Shown: positions 16,383 to 25,168 of the stretch, piece by piece
How positions within the stretch are numbered: position 1 is the stretch's first letter
Layout: every line of letters begins with the position of its first letter
Source of the DNA: 40CM-2-70-7 sp035505915
Lineage (GTDB): Bacteria > Gemmatimonadota > Gemmatimonadetes > Gemmatimonadales > GWC2-71-9
Assembly (NCBI GenBank): GCA_035505915.1
Contig: DATJQI010000028.1
Coordinates: forward strand, 27,444-91,443
Length of the DNA: 64,000 nt
Direction: 5' to 3'
Notes under the pieces: generated by a model
Told to the model about the DNA's origin: nothing
The model's database searches: none
Seen by the model: only the letters and a program-made list of their open reading frames with translations
Position numbers and translations under genes: made by a program

Positions 16383-17434
16383 GCTGCCTCCTGGGCTTGG
16401 CGCGCCAGTCCGAGGATCAGGTCGAGCACGATCCCCTGCTCGTCGGACACCGTGGTGCCCTTGAGGGCCCGGTCCGCCGCGAGGGCGGTCCGGATGGCGC
16501 GGGACAGCTCGGCGGCCGACCAGACCTTCACCCACCTCGCCCAGCGGGCCGCGATGTCTTTGTACCCGCCCCCCAGGCCGGCGGGACGGGATGCGATGAG
16601 CTGCTGGAGGATGGCGTGCTCGAGCCGGCCCGGCGCGGTGCCCCGCTCGAGCTCGGCCCGCGCGCAGGCCAAACCGACGAGGCCCGTGCCCAGCGCGCTG
16701 GCGATCCGGACGCCGCTCATGCCCGACTGGGCCAGCACCGGCGCGAGGAGGCGGGCGGCATCGGCGACGCGGCGCTCGAGCGCCGCGGACACGAGATCGT
16801 CCAGGGTTTCGCCGTGGCGGACCCCGACCGCGCCGGTCACGTCCGCGACGGTGACTTCACGCGCCCCGGCCAATGCCGCCAGCTTGTCCAGCTCCTGCGC
16901 GATCGCCGCGAGGTCGTGCTGCGTGGCCTGGCCCAGGAGCTCCGCCGCGGCGGCCGCGATCTTCAGCCCCATGCGGTCGGCGCGGTGGGCGATCCACCGG
17001 CGCACCCGTTCGGGGGGCAGGCGGTCGACGGCGACGGTGGTGGCGCGCGCCGCGAGGGCGGCGTCGGGCGCCTCGTCCCCGGCCTGGATGAGAATCAAGG
17101 TGGTGGTCGGGTTGGGCCGGGCGAGATAGGAGACCAGCTCCTCCTTGGCGCGGGACTTGGCGCGGAGGCCCTCGATCCCGCGGAGGACCACCACCCGGCG
17201 CTCGGCCATCATCGGCGGGGTGTCCACCAGGGCGCGGAGCTCGGCCGGATCGAGGTCGGGCGCGGAGCGCACGTCGACGTTGAAGTCCCTGAGGGCGGGA
17301 GCGACGGCGCGGTCCAGCAGCACGCGCACCGCCTCCTCCTTCAGGATCTCTTCCTCGCCGTGGAGATAGTAGACCAGATCGGGCGTCCCCGACTTTCCGC
17401 CGCCGAGGAGCGCGTTGAAGCTCAACGTCGCCAT
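16379..17434 (-). CDS. holA: DNA polymerase III subunit delta
   Basis: HolA is the clamp-loader wrench that opens the beta clamp. The 351-residue protein is of family length, begins with a typical VYYLHGEEEILKEEAVRVLL, and contains the segment MMAERRVVVLRG. Its C-terminal helical region includes RIASALGTGLVGL and a final lid domain. It starts with ATG at 17434, 38 bases after the anti-sigma gene, and its stop overlaps the SPOR gene start. Placement behind a sigma/anti-sigma pair is unusual for a replication gene. Confidence 0.88.
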   Translation of the reverse strand: MATLSFNALLGGGKSGTPDLVYYLHGEEEILKEEAVRVLLDRAVAPALRDFNVDVRSAPDLDPAELRALVDTPPMMAERRVVVLRGIEGLRAKSRAKEELVSYLARPNPTTTLILIQAGDEAPDAALAARATTVAVDRLPPERVRRWIAHRADRMGLKIAAAAAELLGQATQHDLAAIAQELDKLAALAGAREVTVADVTGAVGVRHGETLDDLVSAALERRVADAARLLAPVLAQSGMSGVRIASALGTGLVGLACARAELERGTAPGRLEHAILQQLIASRPAGLGGGYKDIAARWARWVKVWSAAELSRAIRTALAADRALKGTTVSDEQGIVLDLILGLARQAQEAA

Positions 17435-17472
17435 CGGGCGGAAGTTACCGCCCGCGTGGGACGGATGAAAGT

Positions 17473-17976
17473 CTAGTGGTGGGTGCCGACCGGCTCGATC
17501 AGCGCCGAGCCGTACGGAATGGGATTGCCGGCCGCGGTGAGGGCGCGGGGATCCTGGAACGTGACGAAGGGAGCACCGGCCTGGGCGACCGGCTTGGGGA
17601 AGGGCACGGGCGGCAGCGCGTGCGCCTCGAGCGGCGCGGGGCGCCGGGCGGCCTGGAGCGCGAGCAGCGTGATGGCCACGGCGACGAGGAGGCCGGCCGC
17701 GGCCCCGACCCGGGGGGAAACGAGAGGCCCCGCGAGGGTCAGCGCCTCCCTCCGGAGGCGAGCGTCCAGGCGGGTGCGGAACTGCTCCGACGGGGTCACC
17801 GTCCCGGCTCCCTGAAGGGCGAGCACCCCGCGGCGCACGGCGGTGTCGTACGAGCGGCAGGTCTCGCAGGTCGCGAGGTGCCGCTCGAAGCGCCGCCGGT
17901 CGCGCGGGGCGGTCACCACGCCGTCGCGGTAGTCCGTATAGCGATCGAGAAACTCGGCGCATTCCATCGACGCCAC
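17473..17976 (-). CDS. zinc-finger anti-sigma factor, membrane anchored
   Basis: The 167-residue protein begins with a zinc-binding anti-sigma domain, H-x3-C-x2-C in HLATCETC near residue 33, with an upstream cysteine in MECAEF. One membrane helix follows at about residues 91-111 (VGAAAGLLVAVAITLLALQ), then a short periplasmic tail. It follows the ECF sigma factor gene by 42 bases, so it most likely holds that sigma factor at the membrane. The start GTG is chosen because GGAGGT lies five bases before it; the alternative ATG three codons later has poor spacing. Confidence 0.78.
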   Translation of the reverse strand: MASMECAEFLDRYTDYRDGVVTAPRDRRRFERHLATCETCRSYDTAVRRGVLALQGAGTVTPSEQFRTRLDARLRREALTLAGPLVSPRVGAAAGLLVAVAITLLALQAARRPAPLEAHALPPVPFPKPVAQAGAPFVTFQDPRALTAAGNPIPYGSALIEPVGTHH

Positions 17977-17981
17977 TCTAT

Positions 17982-17987
17982 ACCTCC
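17982..17987 (-). promoter_or_regulatory. ribosome binding site GGAGGT that fixes the anti-sigma start
   Basis: GGAGGT on the minus strand ends five bases before the GTG at 17976 and 14 bases before the ATG at 17967. The spacing supports GTG as the start. It is one of the strongest Shine-Dalgarno matches in the window. Confidence 0.6.
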
Positions 17988-18018
17988 GGCGCCGGACGGG
18001 GGTTCCCCGGCGCCGCGC

Positions 18019-18663
18019 TCAATCGAGCTGCGGGCCGATCAGGTGCGCGAAGGTGTTGCGGGCCCGGTTGAGCCGGCTCTTCACCGTGCCGAGGTTGCAC
18101 CCCGTGATCTCCGCGATCTCCTGATAGCTCCGCCCTTCCAGCTCCCGCAGCACGAACACCGCCCGGTGATGCTCGGGCAGCTCCTTCACGCACGAGTCCA
18201 CCGCGTCCTTCAGATACCGCTTCCGGTACAGATCGTCGGGACGCGCGGTCGTATCTTCGAACTGCAACGGCCGGTGATCGGCGTCCCAGTTCTTCTTGAT
18301 GGTCTGGAACAGCACCAGCGGATTGCGGCTGCGGTTGCGCAGCTCGTTCTTCGCCAGGTTGGACGCGATGGTGTAGATCCAGGTCGAAAACTTCTTCGTC
18401 TGGTCGAAGCGATGGATGTGCCGGAACACCCGGATGAACACTTCCTGCACCAGGTCCTCGGCGCGCTCCCGGTCCCCGATCGTCCGGTTGACGAAATTCA
18501 GGAGCCGGACCTGGTACCGGTCGACCAGCGTGCCGAACGCCTGCGGGTCACCGGCGAGGTGACGGGACACGACCTGGCCGTCGTCGAGATCGTGAAGCTT
18601 CTCACGCTCGAGCGCGCGGTCGGTCGTGACCGGTGTCGTTTTCCGCTTGAGAATTGCCCGCAT
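18019..18663 (-). CDS. ECF-type RNA polymerase sigma factor
   Basis: The 214-residue protein has region 2 (AEDLVQEVFIRVFRHI, then FSTWIYTIASNLAKNELRNR) and region 4 (LPEHHRAVFVLRELEGRSYQ, then EIAEITGCNLGTVKSRLNRA). A basic N-terminal extension of about 30 residues is present. It leads a compact block of anti-sigma, holA, SPOR protein and mutS genes, so it may influence their expression, though each could have other promoters. The 167-base gap upstream (18664-18830) is AT-richer than average but shows no convincing -35/-10 pair. Confidence 0.92.
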   Translation of the reverse strand: MRAILKRKTTPVTTDRALEREKLHDLDDGQVVSRHLAGDPQAFGTLVDRYQVRLLNFVNRTIGDRERAEDLVQEVFIRVFRHIHRFDQTKKFSTWIYTIASNLAKNELRNRSRNPLVLFQTIKKNWDADHRPLQFEDTTARPDDLYRKRYLKDAVDSCVKELPEHHRAVFVLRELEGRSYQEIAEITGCNLGTVKSRLNRARNTFAHLIGPQLD

Positions 18664-18830
18664 CTTTGACTCCCAGGTTTCAGACGGAAAAGTAGGAACC
18701 GCTAGGCCTGACTCCTCCTTTCAAGCTTGAAGCACGAAGTGTACCGCCCGTGTTATTCCATTAACCTTTGAATAAGGAAGACGTTACAACAGGGTTTCAG
18801 CCGCACGTCCTCCCCCGGGGACAGCCAAGA

Positions 18831-19370
18831 CTACAGCCCGAACGTGAAGCCCGCCACGAGTAAGATGGCCGCCACCGTCTTGGCGTCGCAGATCTCTCCA
18901 TCTCGAATGCCCGCCAGCACTTGCGACAGAGGCCGCGGGGCCAGCTCGATGAACTCGTCGGGTTCCCGGGCCGCCGTCCCGGGAGTCAGGCCGGTCGCCC
19001 AGAACAGGTGAATCCGCTCGTCCGTGAAGCCCGGCGTGGTCCAGATGGCCGTGAGAGGCTCGATCCGGGCCGCGTGCATTCCGGTCTCCTCCAGGAGCTC
19101 CCGGCGGGCGCAGTCCGGGGGCGCCTCTCCTTCCGCCAGGCGTCCCGCCGGAATCTCCCACAGCATCCCGCCCGTCGCGTACCGGTACTGCCGGATCAGG
19201 AGAATGGTGGGATCGGGGCCCGCCGGGTCCGACAGGACGGGGACCACCGCGGCGGCACCGGGGTGCCGGATCATTTCCAGCTCGCCGGTGGAGCCGTCCG
19301 GGTAGCGGACCGTGTCCACGTCCAGATCGATCACTCTACCGGTGTGTACGCGCCGGGTGGCGACCTGCAT
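18831..19370 (-). CDS. Nudix hydrolase, ADP-ribose pyrophosphatase type
   Basis: The enzyme probably cleaves ADP-ribose to AMP and ribose 5-phosphate. The 179-residue protein has a complete Nudix box, G-x5-E-x7-REUxEExGU, in GRLAEGEAPPDCARRELLEE followed by TGM. The preceding LLIRQYRYATGGMLWEIPAG is typical for the ADP-ribose pyrophosphatase branch. ATG start. Its TAG stop is at the edge of the gap before the sigma gene. It follows the YdcF-like gene by 11 bases. Confidence 0.88.
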   Translation of the reverse strand: MQVATRRVHTGRVIDLDVDTVRYPDGSTGELEMIRHPGAAAVVPVLSDPAGPDPTILLIRQYRYATGGMLWEIPAGRLAEGEAPPDCARRELLEETGMHAARIEPLTAIWTTPGFTDERIHLFWATGLTPGTAAREPDEFIELAPRPLSQVLAGIRDGEICDAKTVAAILLVAGFTFGL

Positions 19371-19381
19371 ACGGACCTCGT

Positions 19382-19975
19382 CTAGCGGTAGAAGAGCCAG
19401 GCCACCGGGACCTTCAAGCCTTCCGCGGCGAGATAGGCCGCGTTGGTCCGGGGGTTCGCGCTGATGGGGGAGTCGCGCGCGGGGGACGTGAAGGGCACGA
19501 GACCCTGCCGCCCCGCGAGGATGCGGAGCCGGAGCAGGTGAAACCCGTCGCTCACCAGCACGACGCGCTTGCCGGGGCGGTCCCGGAACCAGGCGCCGAG
19601 CTGGGTGATCGAAGCGACGGTGGTCGCGGCGGGGGGCAGGGCCGTCACCGCGGTGGCCGGAAGTCCGTGCTGGGTGAGATACCGGCGGCCCACTTCCGCC
19701 TCGCTCACCGTGTCCCGGTTGCCGATGCCGCCGGTGACCAGCACCACGGGCGCGGTGCCCGCGTGATAGAGCGCGGCGGCCTTGTCGAGCCGGGCGCGGA
19801 ACACCGGCGACGGCCGCCCGTTGTACTGCGCGGCGCCGAGGACGGCGATGGCATCGGCGGGAGCGGCGCCTTCATGCCGGGCCGTGGCGACCACGTCGCC
19901 GACGATGACGGCCCAGGCGAGGACCACGAGGGTGACGACGGCAACGGTGACGCGGACGGCGCGACGGACGTGCAT
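19382..19975 (-). CDS. YdcF/ElyC-like (DUF218) membrane-anchored protein
   Basis: The 197-residue protein has one N-terminal membrane helix (about residues 9-29) and a DUF218 domain with AIAVLGAAQYNGRPSPVF, LVTGGIG, and VSDGFHLLR, the conserved blocks of the YdcF/SanA/ElyC family. Members act in envelope integrity or bind nucleotide-like ligands; the reaction is not settled. It starts 14 bases after the left arm of a heptad hairpin that separates it from the DUF5916 gene. Confidence 0.84.
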   Translation of the reverse strand: MHVRRAVRVTVAVVTLVVLAWAVIVGDVVATARHEGAAPADAIAVLGAAQYNGRPSPVFRARLDKAAALYHAGTAPVVLVTGGIGNRDTVSEAEVGRRYLTQHGLPATAVTALPPAATTVASITQLGAWFRDRPGKRVVLVSDGFHLLRLRILAGRQGLVPFTSPARDSPISANPRTNAAYLAAEGLKVPVAWLFYR

Positions 19976-19988
19976 GGAGAGAATATAA

Positions 19989-20072
19989 GAAACGCGGAAC
20001 GCGGAAAGTGGAACGCGGAAGCGACTTACCCTCGCCGGCTCCGCGTTCCGAGCTCCGCCTTCCGCGTTGGTC
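19989..20072. repeat. inverted repeat built from GGAANNN heptads, locus 1
   Basis: The left arm has GAAACGC, GGAACGC, GGAAAGT, GGAACGC and GGAAGCG in strict 7-base register (19989-20023). The right arm has GCTCCGC, GTTCCGA, GCTCCGC and CTTCCGC (20038-20065). The arms are imperfect reverse complements. It begins right after the stop codon of the DUF5916 gene on the minus strand and could act as a transcription terminator or stabilising hairpin. Confidence 0.65.
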
Positions 20073-22748
20073 TTACAGGCTCAGCCAATAATTGAGCTTG
20101 ACCAGCAGCACGTTGGTGGGAGGATCTCGGAAGAGCTGGTGGTCGAAGTCCCGGGTGATGTCGAAGGTCGGATCGGCGAAGGTCCCGCTCCGGCTCTGGG
20201 TCCAGACCACGTAGAGCGTGGAGCCCGGGCGATACTCCCAGCGCAGCACCGCGTTGACGCGGACCGAGCGGGTCCGGAAGTCGGGGTTGGCGATGCCGAA
20301 CGAATCGCCGGGCTGGGCGGCGTCGGGGTGCACGGTGTAGGAGCCCGCCGTCGAGTCGTACGCGATTCCGGTTCCCGCCGTGCCGTAGCGGGTGAAGGAA
20401 AATGTGCGGGGGTAGGCCAGCTCCTTGAAGCCGCCGTAGGCGCCCGTGAACGTGAAAGGCTGGGCGAAGACCTCGAGCGACAGGGTGGGAGACACGGTGG
20501 CGGTCATCCGCAGGGTCACGTCGAACTCGTGCTGGAAGAGCTGCGCGAAGACGTACCGAGCGCCGAACGTGGTCTGGGCGAGGGAATCCGGTACACTCTG
20601 GACATACTGCGCCGCGGTGGGACCCACGGCGAAGTTCGGCGTGACCGAGAACGACAGGGCGCTGGAGGGCCGCCAGCTGACCTGCGGCGTGCCGGTGAGC
20701 TGCCACCCGCCCGCGCGGTCCTGGGTGTACGATGCCATCCACATGCCCGTGAAGGCCTTCCGCTGGTCGGTCTGGACCAGGGCGTTCACCGACCAGCCGG
20801 CGGGGGCCAGCGCGAGCGGCCCGCCGCGGGTGAGCCGGTCGTCCACCACCTGAGCGCTGTAGGACCCGATCAGCTGGAAGAACCAGAAATTGGAGAAGTT
20901 GCCGAAGACCGCGCCGTTCACGGCCTTCTGGATCGGGTCGCCGTCGTAGTTCCAGGAGGGTCCCACGGTGAGGACCTGCCAGGTTTCCCGGAAGATCTTC
21001 CCCGGGGTGGTCGTGTGCCGCCCGATGTAGGCGTAGGCGGAGATCCGGTCCACGCGCTGCTGGAATCCCAGATCGTTCACCTCGAAGCCCGGTGACGACG
21101 TGGAGAACGCGGTGCCCCAGAGCCAGGTGCCCGCGAGCTTGTCGAGGTACACATCCCCGTTGAAGCCCGTCAGAGACGTCCGAGCGGGGTCGTAGTGGAA
21201 GCCGTGCGCGTCGGGGCGCTGGTAGTAGCGCGCCGAGGAGGTCTGCACCGACTGGATGGCGGCGGTGTCGCCGGCGAGATACGAGCCGCCCGCGTCGGCC
21301 GCGAGGGCGTAGGTGTTGTGGCTCCAGAGCTGCTTGGTGTCGACGCCGAAGGTGTACGCGCCCGAGGTGAGGCCGTTCAGCGCGGGGACGGTGATGTCGC
21401 GGTTCACGGCCGAAAAGATCGCGCCGTAGCTCGAGCCGCCGGCGTTGACGGTCCGCCGGGCCCGCCCCACCAGGTAGTTGGTGGCGGGCTCGACGACGTC
21501 GTGGGACGTGACGGCGCTGGTGGTGTCGAGCACCGAGGCCTGCTCCCGCGACGTGACGGCGTCGAGGAGTCCCACCGACCAGCCCCCGGGCGTCTTCCCG
21601 GTGACCTTGGCCGCGCCCAGGATCGACGTGTTGGCCGGGTAGTCGACGTACTGGCCCGGCGAATACACCGAGCCGTCGGGCGGGTGACCGATCCGCCGCG
21701 AATAGAAGAACTGAGGCGTGCTGCCGAACCCCGCGAGTCCGCCCGACCCGCCGCCGAAGTTGAAGATGTCGTCGCCTTCCACGAAGAAGGGCCGGTGCTC
21801 GGGCAGGAACACCTCGAACGCCGTGAGGTTCACGAACGCGGGGTCGAGCTCGACCTGACCGAAGTCCGGATTGATCGTGGCGTCGAGCGTGACGTACGAG
21901 TTGAGCCCGTACTTCAGGTCGAGGCCGCCGTTGCCCGAGTACGCGCTCGTCTTCTGGAACGGATTCCCGATCGGACCGGCGGGCTGGAAGGTGCCGGAGC
22001 CCGACGTATAGGGCACCAGCTCGAGGCGCCGCGGCGCCGGGATGTTGTGAAGCCCGCCCAGGTGGGCGAAGCGGGAGACGAACCCGTTCTCCGTTTTCCC
22101 CACGAACGGCCAGAGATCGAATTCGTTCTTCCGGAGAATGGTGCGGACGAACCGGATACCCCAGACTTGATCGGGGGCGCGGGAAAACCGAAGCTGCGAA
22201 AAGGGAATCCGCTCTTCCGCGGTCCAACCCAGCGAGTCGATCGACGTCACGGCCTGCCAGACCGGGTCCCACGACTGATCGGTGAAGTTGCCGTCGTCGC
22301 CGAACTGGATGTCGCCCTTCACGCCGTCCGGCGTGATGTCGAAGCGGAACGCGGTGCGGTGGTCGTGATAGCTGTCGATCAGGACCCGGAAGTCGTCGCT
22401 CTGCGTGAACGTGTCCCGCCGTCCCAGGTGGTGCGCGATCTTCGTCGCCGAATCATCCCAGGCCCGGACTCCCACGTAGAGGGCGTCGTCAGTGTAGAGC
22501 ACGCGGACTTCGGTCCGCTCGGACGAGGGCTGGCCTTCGTGCGGGTCGGTCTGCCGGAAGTCCGTGATCGGCGTCGCGGAGGCCCACGCGGGGTCGTCGA
22601 GGCGGCCGTCCATCGCGGGCGGCGCGGTCACGCGCACCGCCATCGCCATCGGGGGAATGAGGCCGTTGGAGTGCCGGAGGCCCGCGGTGTCGGCGGGCGG
22701 GTGCGGGACGGACGCGGCGCCCTGGAGGGCGAGAAGAAGGGCGAGCAT
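20073..22748 (-). CDS. DUF5916 outer-membrane protein with CBM9-like N-terminal domain
   Basis: The 891-residue protein has a short signal sequence (LALLLALQGAASV). A CBM9-like beta-sandwich follows at about residues 35-240, with APPAMDGRLDDPAWASATPI, then VRVLYTDDALYVGVRAWDD, the usual start of DUF5916 proteins. The remaining 650 residues are rich in alternating aromatic and polar strands (for example FTRYGTAGTGIAYDS), as expected for a large outer-membrane barrel. It ends in KLNYWLSL. Substrate or cargo is unknown. It stands alone: 120 bases upstream of its start is the end of the HEAT operon. Confidence 0.8.
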   Translation of the reverse strand: MLALLLALQGAASVPHPPADTAGLRHSNGLIPPMAMAVRVTAPPAMDGRLDDPAWASATPITDFRQTDPHEGQPSSERTEVRVLYTDDALYVGVRAWDDSATKIAHHLGRRDTFTQSDDFRVLIDSYHDHRTAFRFDITPDGVKGDIQFGDDGNFTDQSWDPVWQAVTSIDSLGWTAEERIPFSQLRFSRAPDQVWGIRFVRTILRKNEFDLWPFVGKTENGFVSRFAHLGGLHNIPAPRRLELVPYTSGSGTFQPAGPIGNPFQKTSAYSGNGGLDLKYGLNSYVTLDATINPDFGQVELDPAFVNLTAFEVFLPEHRPFFVEGDDIFNFGGGSGGLAGFGSTPQFFYSRRIGHPPDGSVYSPGQYVDYPANTSILGAAKVTGKTPGGWSVGLLDAVTSREQASVLDTTSAVTSHDVVEPATNYLVGRARRTVNAGGSSYGAIFSAVNRDITVPALNGLTSGAYTFGVDTKQLWSHNTYALAADAGGSYLAGDTAAIQSVQTSSARYYQRPDAHGFHYDPARTSLTGFNGDVYLDKLAGTWLWGTAFSTSSPGFEVNDLGFQQRVDRISAYAYIGRHTTTPGKIFRETWQVLTVGPSWNYDGDPIQKAVNGAVFGNFSNFWFFQLIGSYSAQVVDDRLTRGGPLALAPAGWSVNALVQTDQRKAFTGMWMASYTQDRAGGWQLTGTPQVSWRPSSALSFSVTPNFAVGPTAAQYVQSVPDSLAQTTFGARYVFAQLFQHEFDVTLRMTATVSPTLSLEVFAQPFTFTGAYGGFKELAYPRTFSFTRYGTAGTGIAYDSTAGSYTVHPDAAQPGDSFGIANPDFRTRSVRVNAVLRWEYRPGSTLYVVWTQSRSGTFADPTFDITRDFDHQLFRDPPTNVLLVKLNYWLSL

Positions 22749-22868
22749 ACGCCACCTGGACGTACACCCGCCCCGTCGAGTTGCAGGCTCGCGGCGGCTC
22801 GCCGTCAGGAATCGGTGAGCGGCGCGACGCGCGGGGTCGAGCCGCGCGTTTCGCGGGACGAACGGTGT

Positions 22869-23666
22869 CTACTTGGTCAGCAGCTCTTCGAACAACGCGA
22901 GCGCGCGCGGGTCGTCCGACTGGCCGAGCCAGAAGATCGCTTTCTTCCGAATCTCCGGATCCCGGTTGGTCTTCGCGATCGTGATCAGCGCGGGCACGCC
23001 CACGTCGTTCCGCTGCTGCGAGAGCGCGAACACGGCCGACTCGCGGACGTCCCGGTCCACGTCGCTTCCTTCGGCCAGCGAATCGAGGCCCCTGGTCGCC
23101 GCGTCCCCCGCCGCCTGGCCGATCCAGAACACGGCGGACTTCCGGGTCGCGGTGGGTACGGCGCCGTCCCGCGCGATGGTGAACAGATCGGGCCAGACGG
23201 TGACCGAGTCGGCGAGCGTGGCGGGGAAGATCGCGTCTTCGCCGGCGTGGCCGCCCGATTCGCGGGCCAGTGCCAGCAGATAGTGCGCGGCGTCGGCGGC
23301 GCCGACGGTGCCCAGATCGGTCACGTTCGCCGCGGGTCTCCAGTCGCCGCCCACGTACGCGCGCAGGCGGGTGACCTTGCCGCCCGCCACGTGCAGCACC
23401 AGGCGGACCGGGCCTTCTTCGCAGGGGCACGACGTGACGTCCGCGTCCCGGTCGTCGTCGTTCCAGCTGCCGTGATGCCGGCAGTCGCCGTCCCCGCAAT
23501 CGAACGAGATGCTGTGCGACCCGTCTCCACAGACGCCGGGCCGGGAGGCGAAGGTCATCCGCACCGTCCCGTCCGGGGCCGAGCTCACCCGGCGGGCGAT
23601 GCCCTGGCCGGAGGCGGCGCTCCCGAGGAGGAGCGCCGCGCCCAGGGCGACGACGTGCCGGTTCAT
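22869..23666 (-). CDS. secreted HEAT-repeat protein, second of the pair
   Basis: The 265-residue protein has a signal peptide (VVALGAALLLGSAASGQG). A Cys/His/Asp-rich stretch follows near residues 45-85 (FDCGDGDCRHHGSW, then CPCEEG) that could bind a metal. The C-terminal half carries HEAT-like repeats of about 31 residues, with RKSAVFWIGQ, RESAVFALSQQ and RKKAIFWLGQ recurring. It overlaps the previous HEAT gene by four bases (ATGA, 23663-23666). Function is unknown; the operon context points to an envelope signal path. Confidence 0.75.
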   Translation of the reverse strand: MNRHVVALGAALLLGSAASGQGIARRVSSAPDGTVRMTFASRPGVCGDGSHSISFDCGDGDCRHHGSWNDDDRDADVTSCPCEEGPVRLVLHVAGGKVTRLRAYVGGDWRPAANVTDLGTVGAADAAHYLLALARESGGHAGEDAIFPATLADSVTVWPDLFTIARDGAVPTATRKSAVFWIGQAAGDAATRGLDSLAEGSDVDRDVRESAVFALSQQRNDVGVPALITIAKTNRDPEIRKKAIFWLGQSDDPRALALFEELLTK

Positions 23667-25168
23667 TGGCTCACGACCTCCTGGAGGTACTGCGCGGCCT
23701 TGGGGTCGTGCGACTGGCCGATCCAGAAGATCGCCTTCTTCCGGAGCTCGGCGTCGGGCTCGTGCTTCGCGATGTCGATCAGCTTGTCGAGCGCGGCGCC
23801 CTCGTTCCGCTGGGAGTAGACGAAGATCATCTGCTCCTTCAGGTCGCGGTTCTTGAGCCGGTCGTAGAGCCCGGCGAGCCGCTCGAGCGACACGTCGTCG
23901 GACTGGCCGGCCCAGAAGAGCGCCTTCTTTCTCAGCTCGACTCCCTCCTGCTCGTTGGCGGCGAGATCCATGAGCCAGTTCAGATTGTCGGCCCCCCCGA
24001 TCTGCGAGACGGAGAAGAGCACCTTCTCCTTCAGATCTTCATTGGTGAGCCGGCCGTACAGGGTCCGCAGGTAGCCGGCGTTCGCGCCGTCCCCCTGCTG
24101 CGAGAGCCAGAAGATGGCCTTCTCCCGCACCTCTTCCGGCGCGTTGGCCCGCTCGGCGTAGTCGCGCAGCATCCGGCCCGCCTCGGGCGAATCGATCTGC
24201 GAGAGCGCGAAGACGGCCTTGTCCTGCAGGTCCGCGTTGGTCGAGTTGAGCAGGATCGAGTCCAGCGCGACCGTCGCCTTGGCGCTCCCCACCTGGGAGA
24301 GCCAGAACACGGCCTGCTCCCGCACGTCCTCATCCGGGTCGTTCCGCGCCGTTCCGAGCAGGATGTCTTCGGTCTCCGGCGTCCGCTGCTGGGAGATGAT
24401 GAAGACCGCCTTCCGGCGGAGCGCGACCGAGCAGGCGTCCCGGCGCTCGAGCACGCGCTTGAGGATCGGCACGGCCCGGTCGGCATCCATCTGGAGCAGG
24501 GCATTGAGCGCGGCGATGCGCGGATCATCGTCGTCGTCCCCGCCCGTGCAGGGCCCCCCGGCCGCGCCGCGGGAGCTGTCCACCTGCGCCGCGTGCGACC
24601 GGACGTAATCCGCCGCCGCGGCATCCCCCTGGCGCGCCAGCGCGCCCTGGACCTGGGCGTACAGCGCTTCGGCGTCACCGCGGGTCGCGGCCTGCGCGTA
24701 GTGGTCCCGTTGATAGTCGAGCACGGTACGCGCCTGCTTGAGCGCCGACGACTCGGCCGTCTTGTAGAGCGAGAACGCCTGCCAGTAGTACGCATCCGGC
24801 GTGTACGTCGAGCCCGGGTAACGCTTGATCAGATCTGCGAACGCCGTCGCCGCTTCCCGATAGTGGCCGCGGTTCAGGAGGTCGCGGGCCGCCCGGTAGA
24901 TCGAGTCCGCCGGGTCGTCGGCCGCCCAGCCTTCGGGTGCGTGCGTCGCGAAGGCGCGGACCCGCGGGCCGAGACTGCCCCGACTCGAGAGCCGCGAGCG
25001 ATCCGCGATGCGGGGCAGGCTCCGGAGCTCGACGCCGGCCCGGGCCAGCTCGTAGGCCGCCTCGGCGCTCACCGACGGCACCGGCGGAATGGCCGGCAGC
25101 GCCGGGATCGAGGGGACGGCGGGCACCTGGATGAAGGCGGCCGTCAACAGGGCATACAGGGAAATCAT
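23663..25168 (-). CDS. secreted TPR/HEAT-repeat protein, first of the pair
   Basis: The 501-residue protein has a weak signal sequence and an extended Pro/Val/Ile stretch (VPAVPSIPALPAIPPVP). TPR-type helices follow at about residues 85-170 (REAATAFADLIKRYPGSTYT). At least seven HEAT-like repeats fill residues 225 to the end, each with a core such as REKAIFWLSQQ, LKEKVLFSVSQ, RKKALFWAGQS or RKKAIFWIGQS. Its start overlaps the stop of the anti-sigma-like gene by one base. The near-identical repeat cores are shared with the next gene, suggesting a common scaffold. Confidence 0.76.
   Translation of the reverse strand: MISLYALLTAAFIQVPAVPSIPALPAIPPVPSVSAEAAYELARAGVELRSLPRIADRSRLSSRGSLGPRVRAFATHAPEGWAADDPADSIYRAARDLLNRGHYREAATAFADLIKRYPGSTYTPDAYYWQAFSLYKTAESSALKQARTVLDYQRDHYAQAATRGDAEALYAQVQGALARQGDAAAADYVRSHAAQVDSSRGAAGGPCTGGDDDDDPRIAALNALLQMDADRAVPILKRVLERRDACSVALRRKAVFIISQQRTPETEDILLGTARNDPDEDVREQAVFWLSQVGSAKATVALDSILLNSTNADLQDKAVFALSQIDSPEAGRMLRDYAERANAPEEVREKAIFWLSQQGDGANAGYLRTLYGRLTNEDLKEKVLFSVSQIGGADNLNWLMDLAANEQEGVELRKKALFWAGQSDDVSLERLAGLYDRLKNRDLKEQMIFVYSQRNEGAALDKLIDIAKHEPDAELRKKAIFWIGQSHDPKAAQYLQEVVSQ

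Noticed and set aside
18664..18830. Promoter for the ECF sigma gene at 18663
   Set aside because: Several AT-rich hexamers exist but none has both a fair -35 and -10 at proper spacing, so no site is claimed.
22869..25168. HEAT proteins as phycobilisome lyase-type enzymes
   Set aside because: Both carry signal sequences, no phycobiliprotein genes are near, and the repeats are degenerate scaffold repeats.
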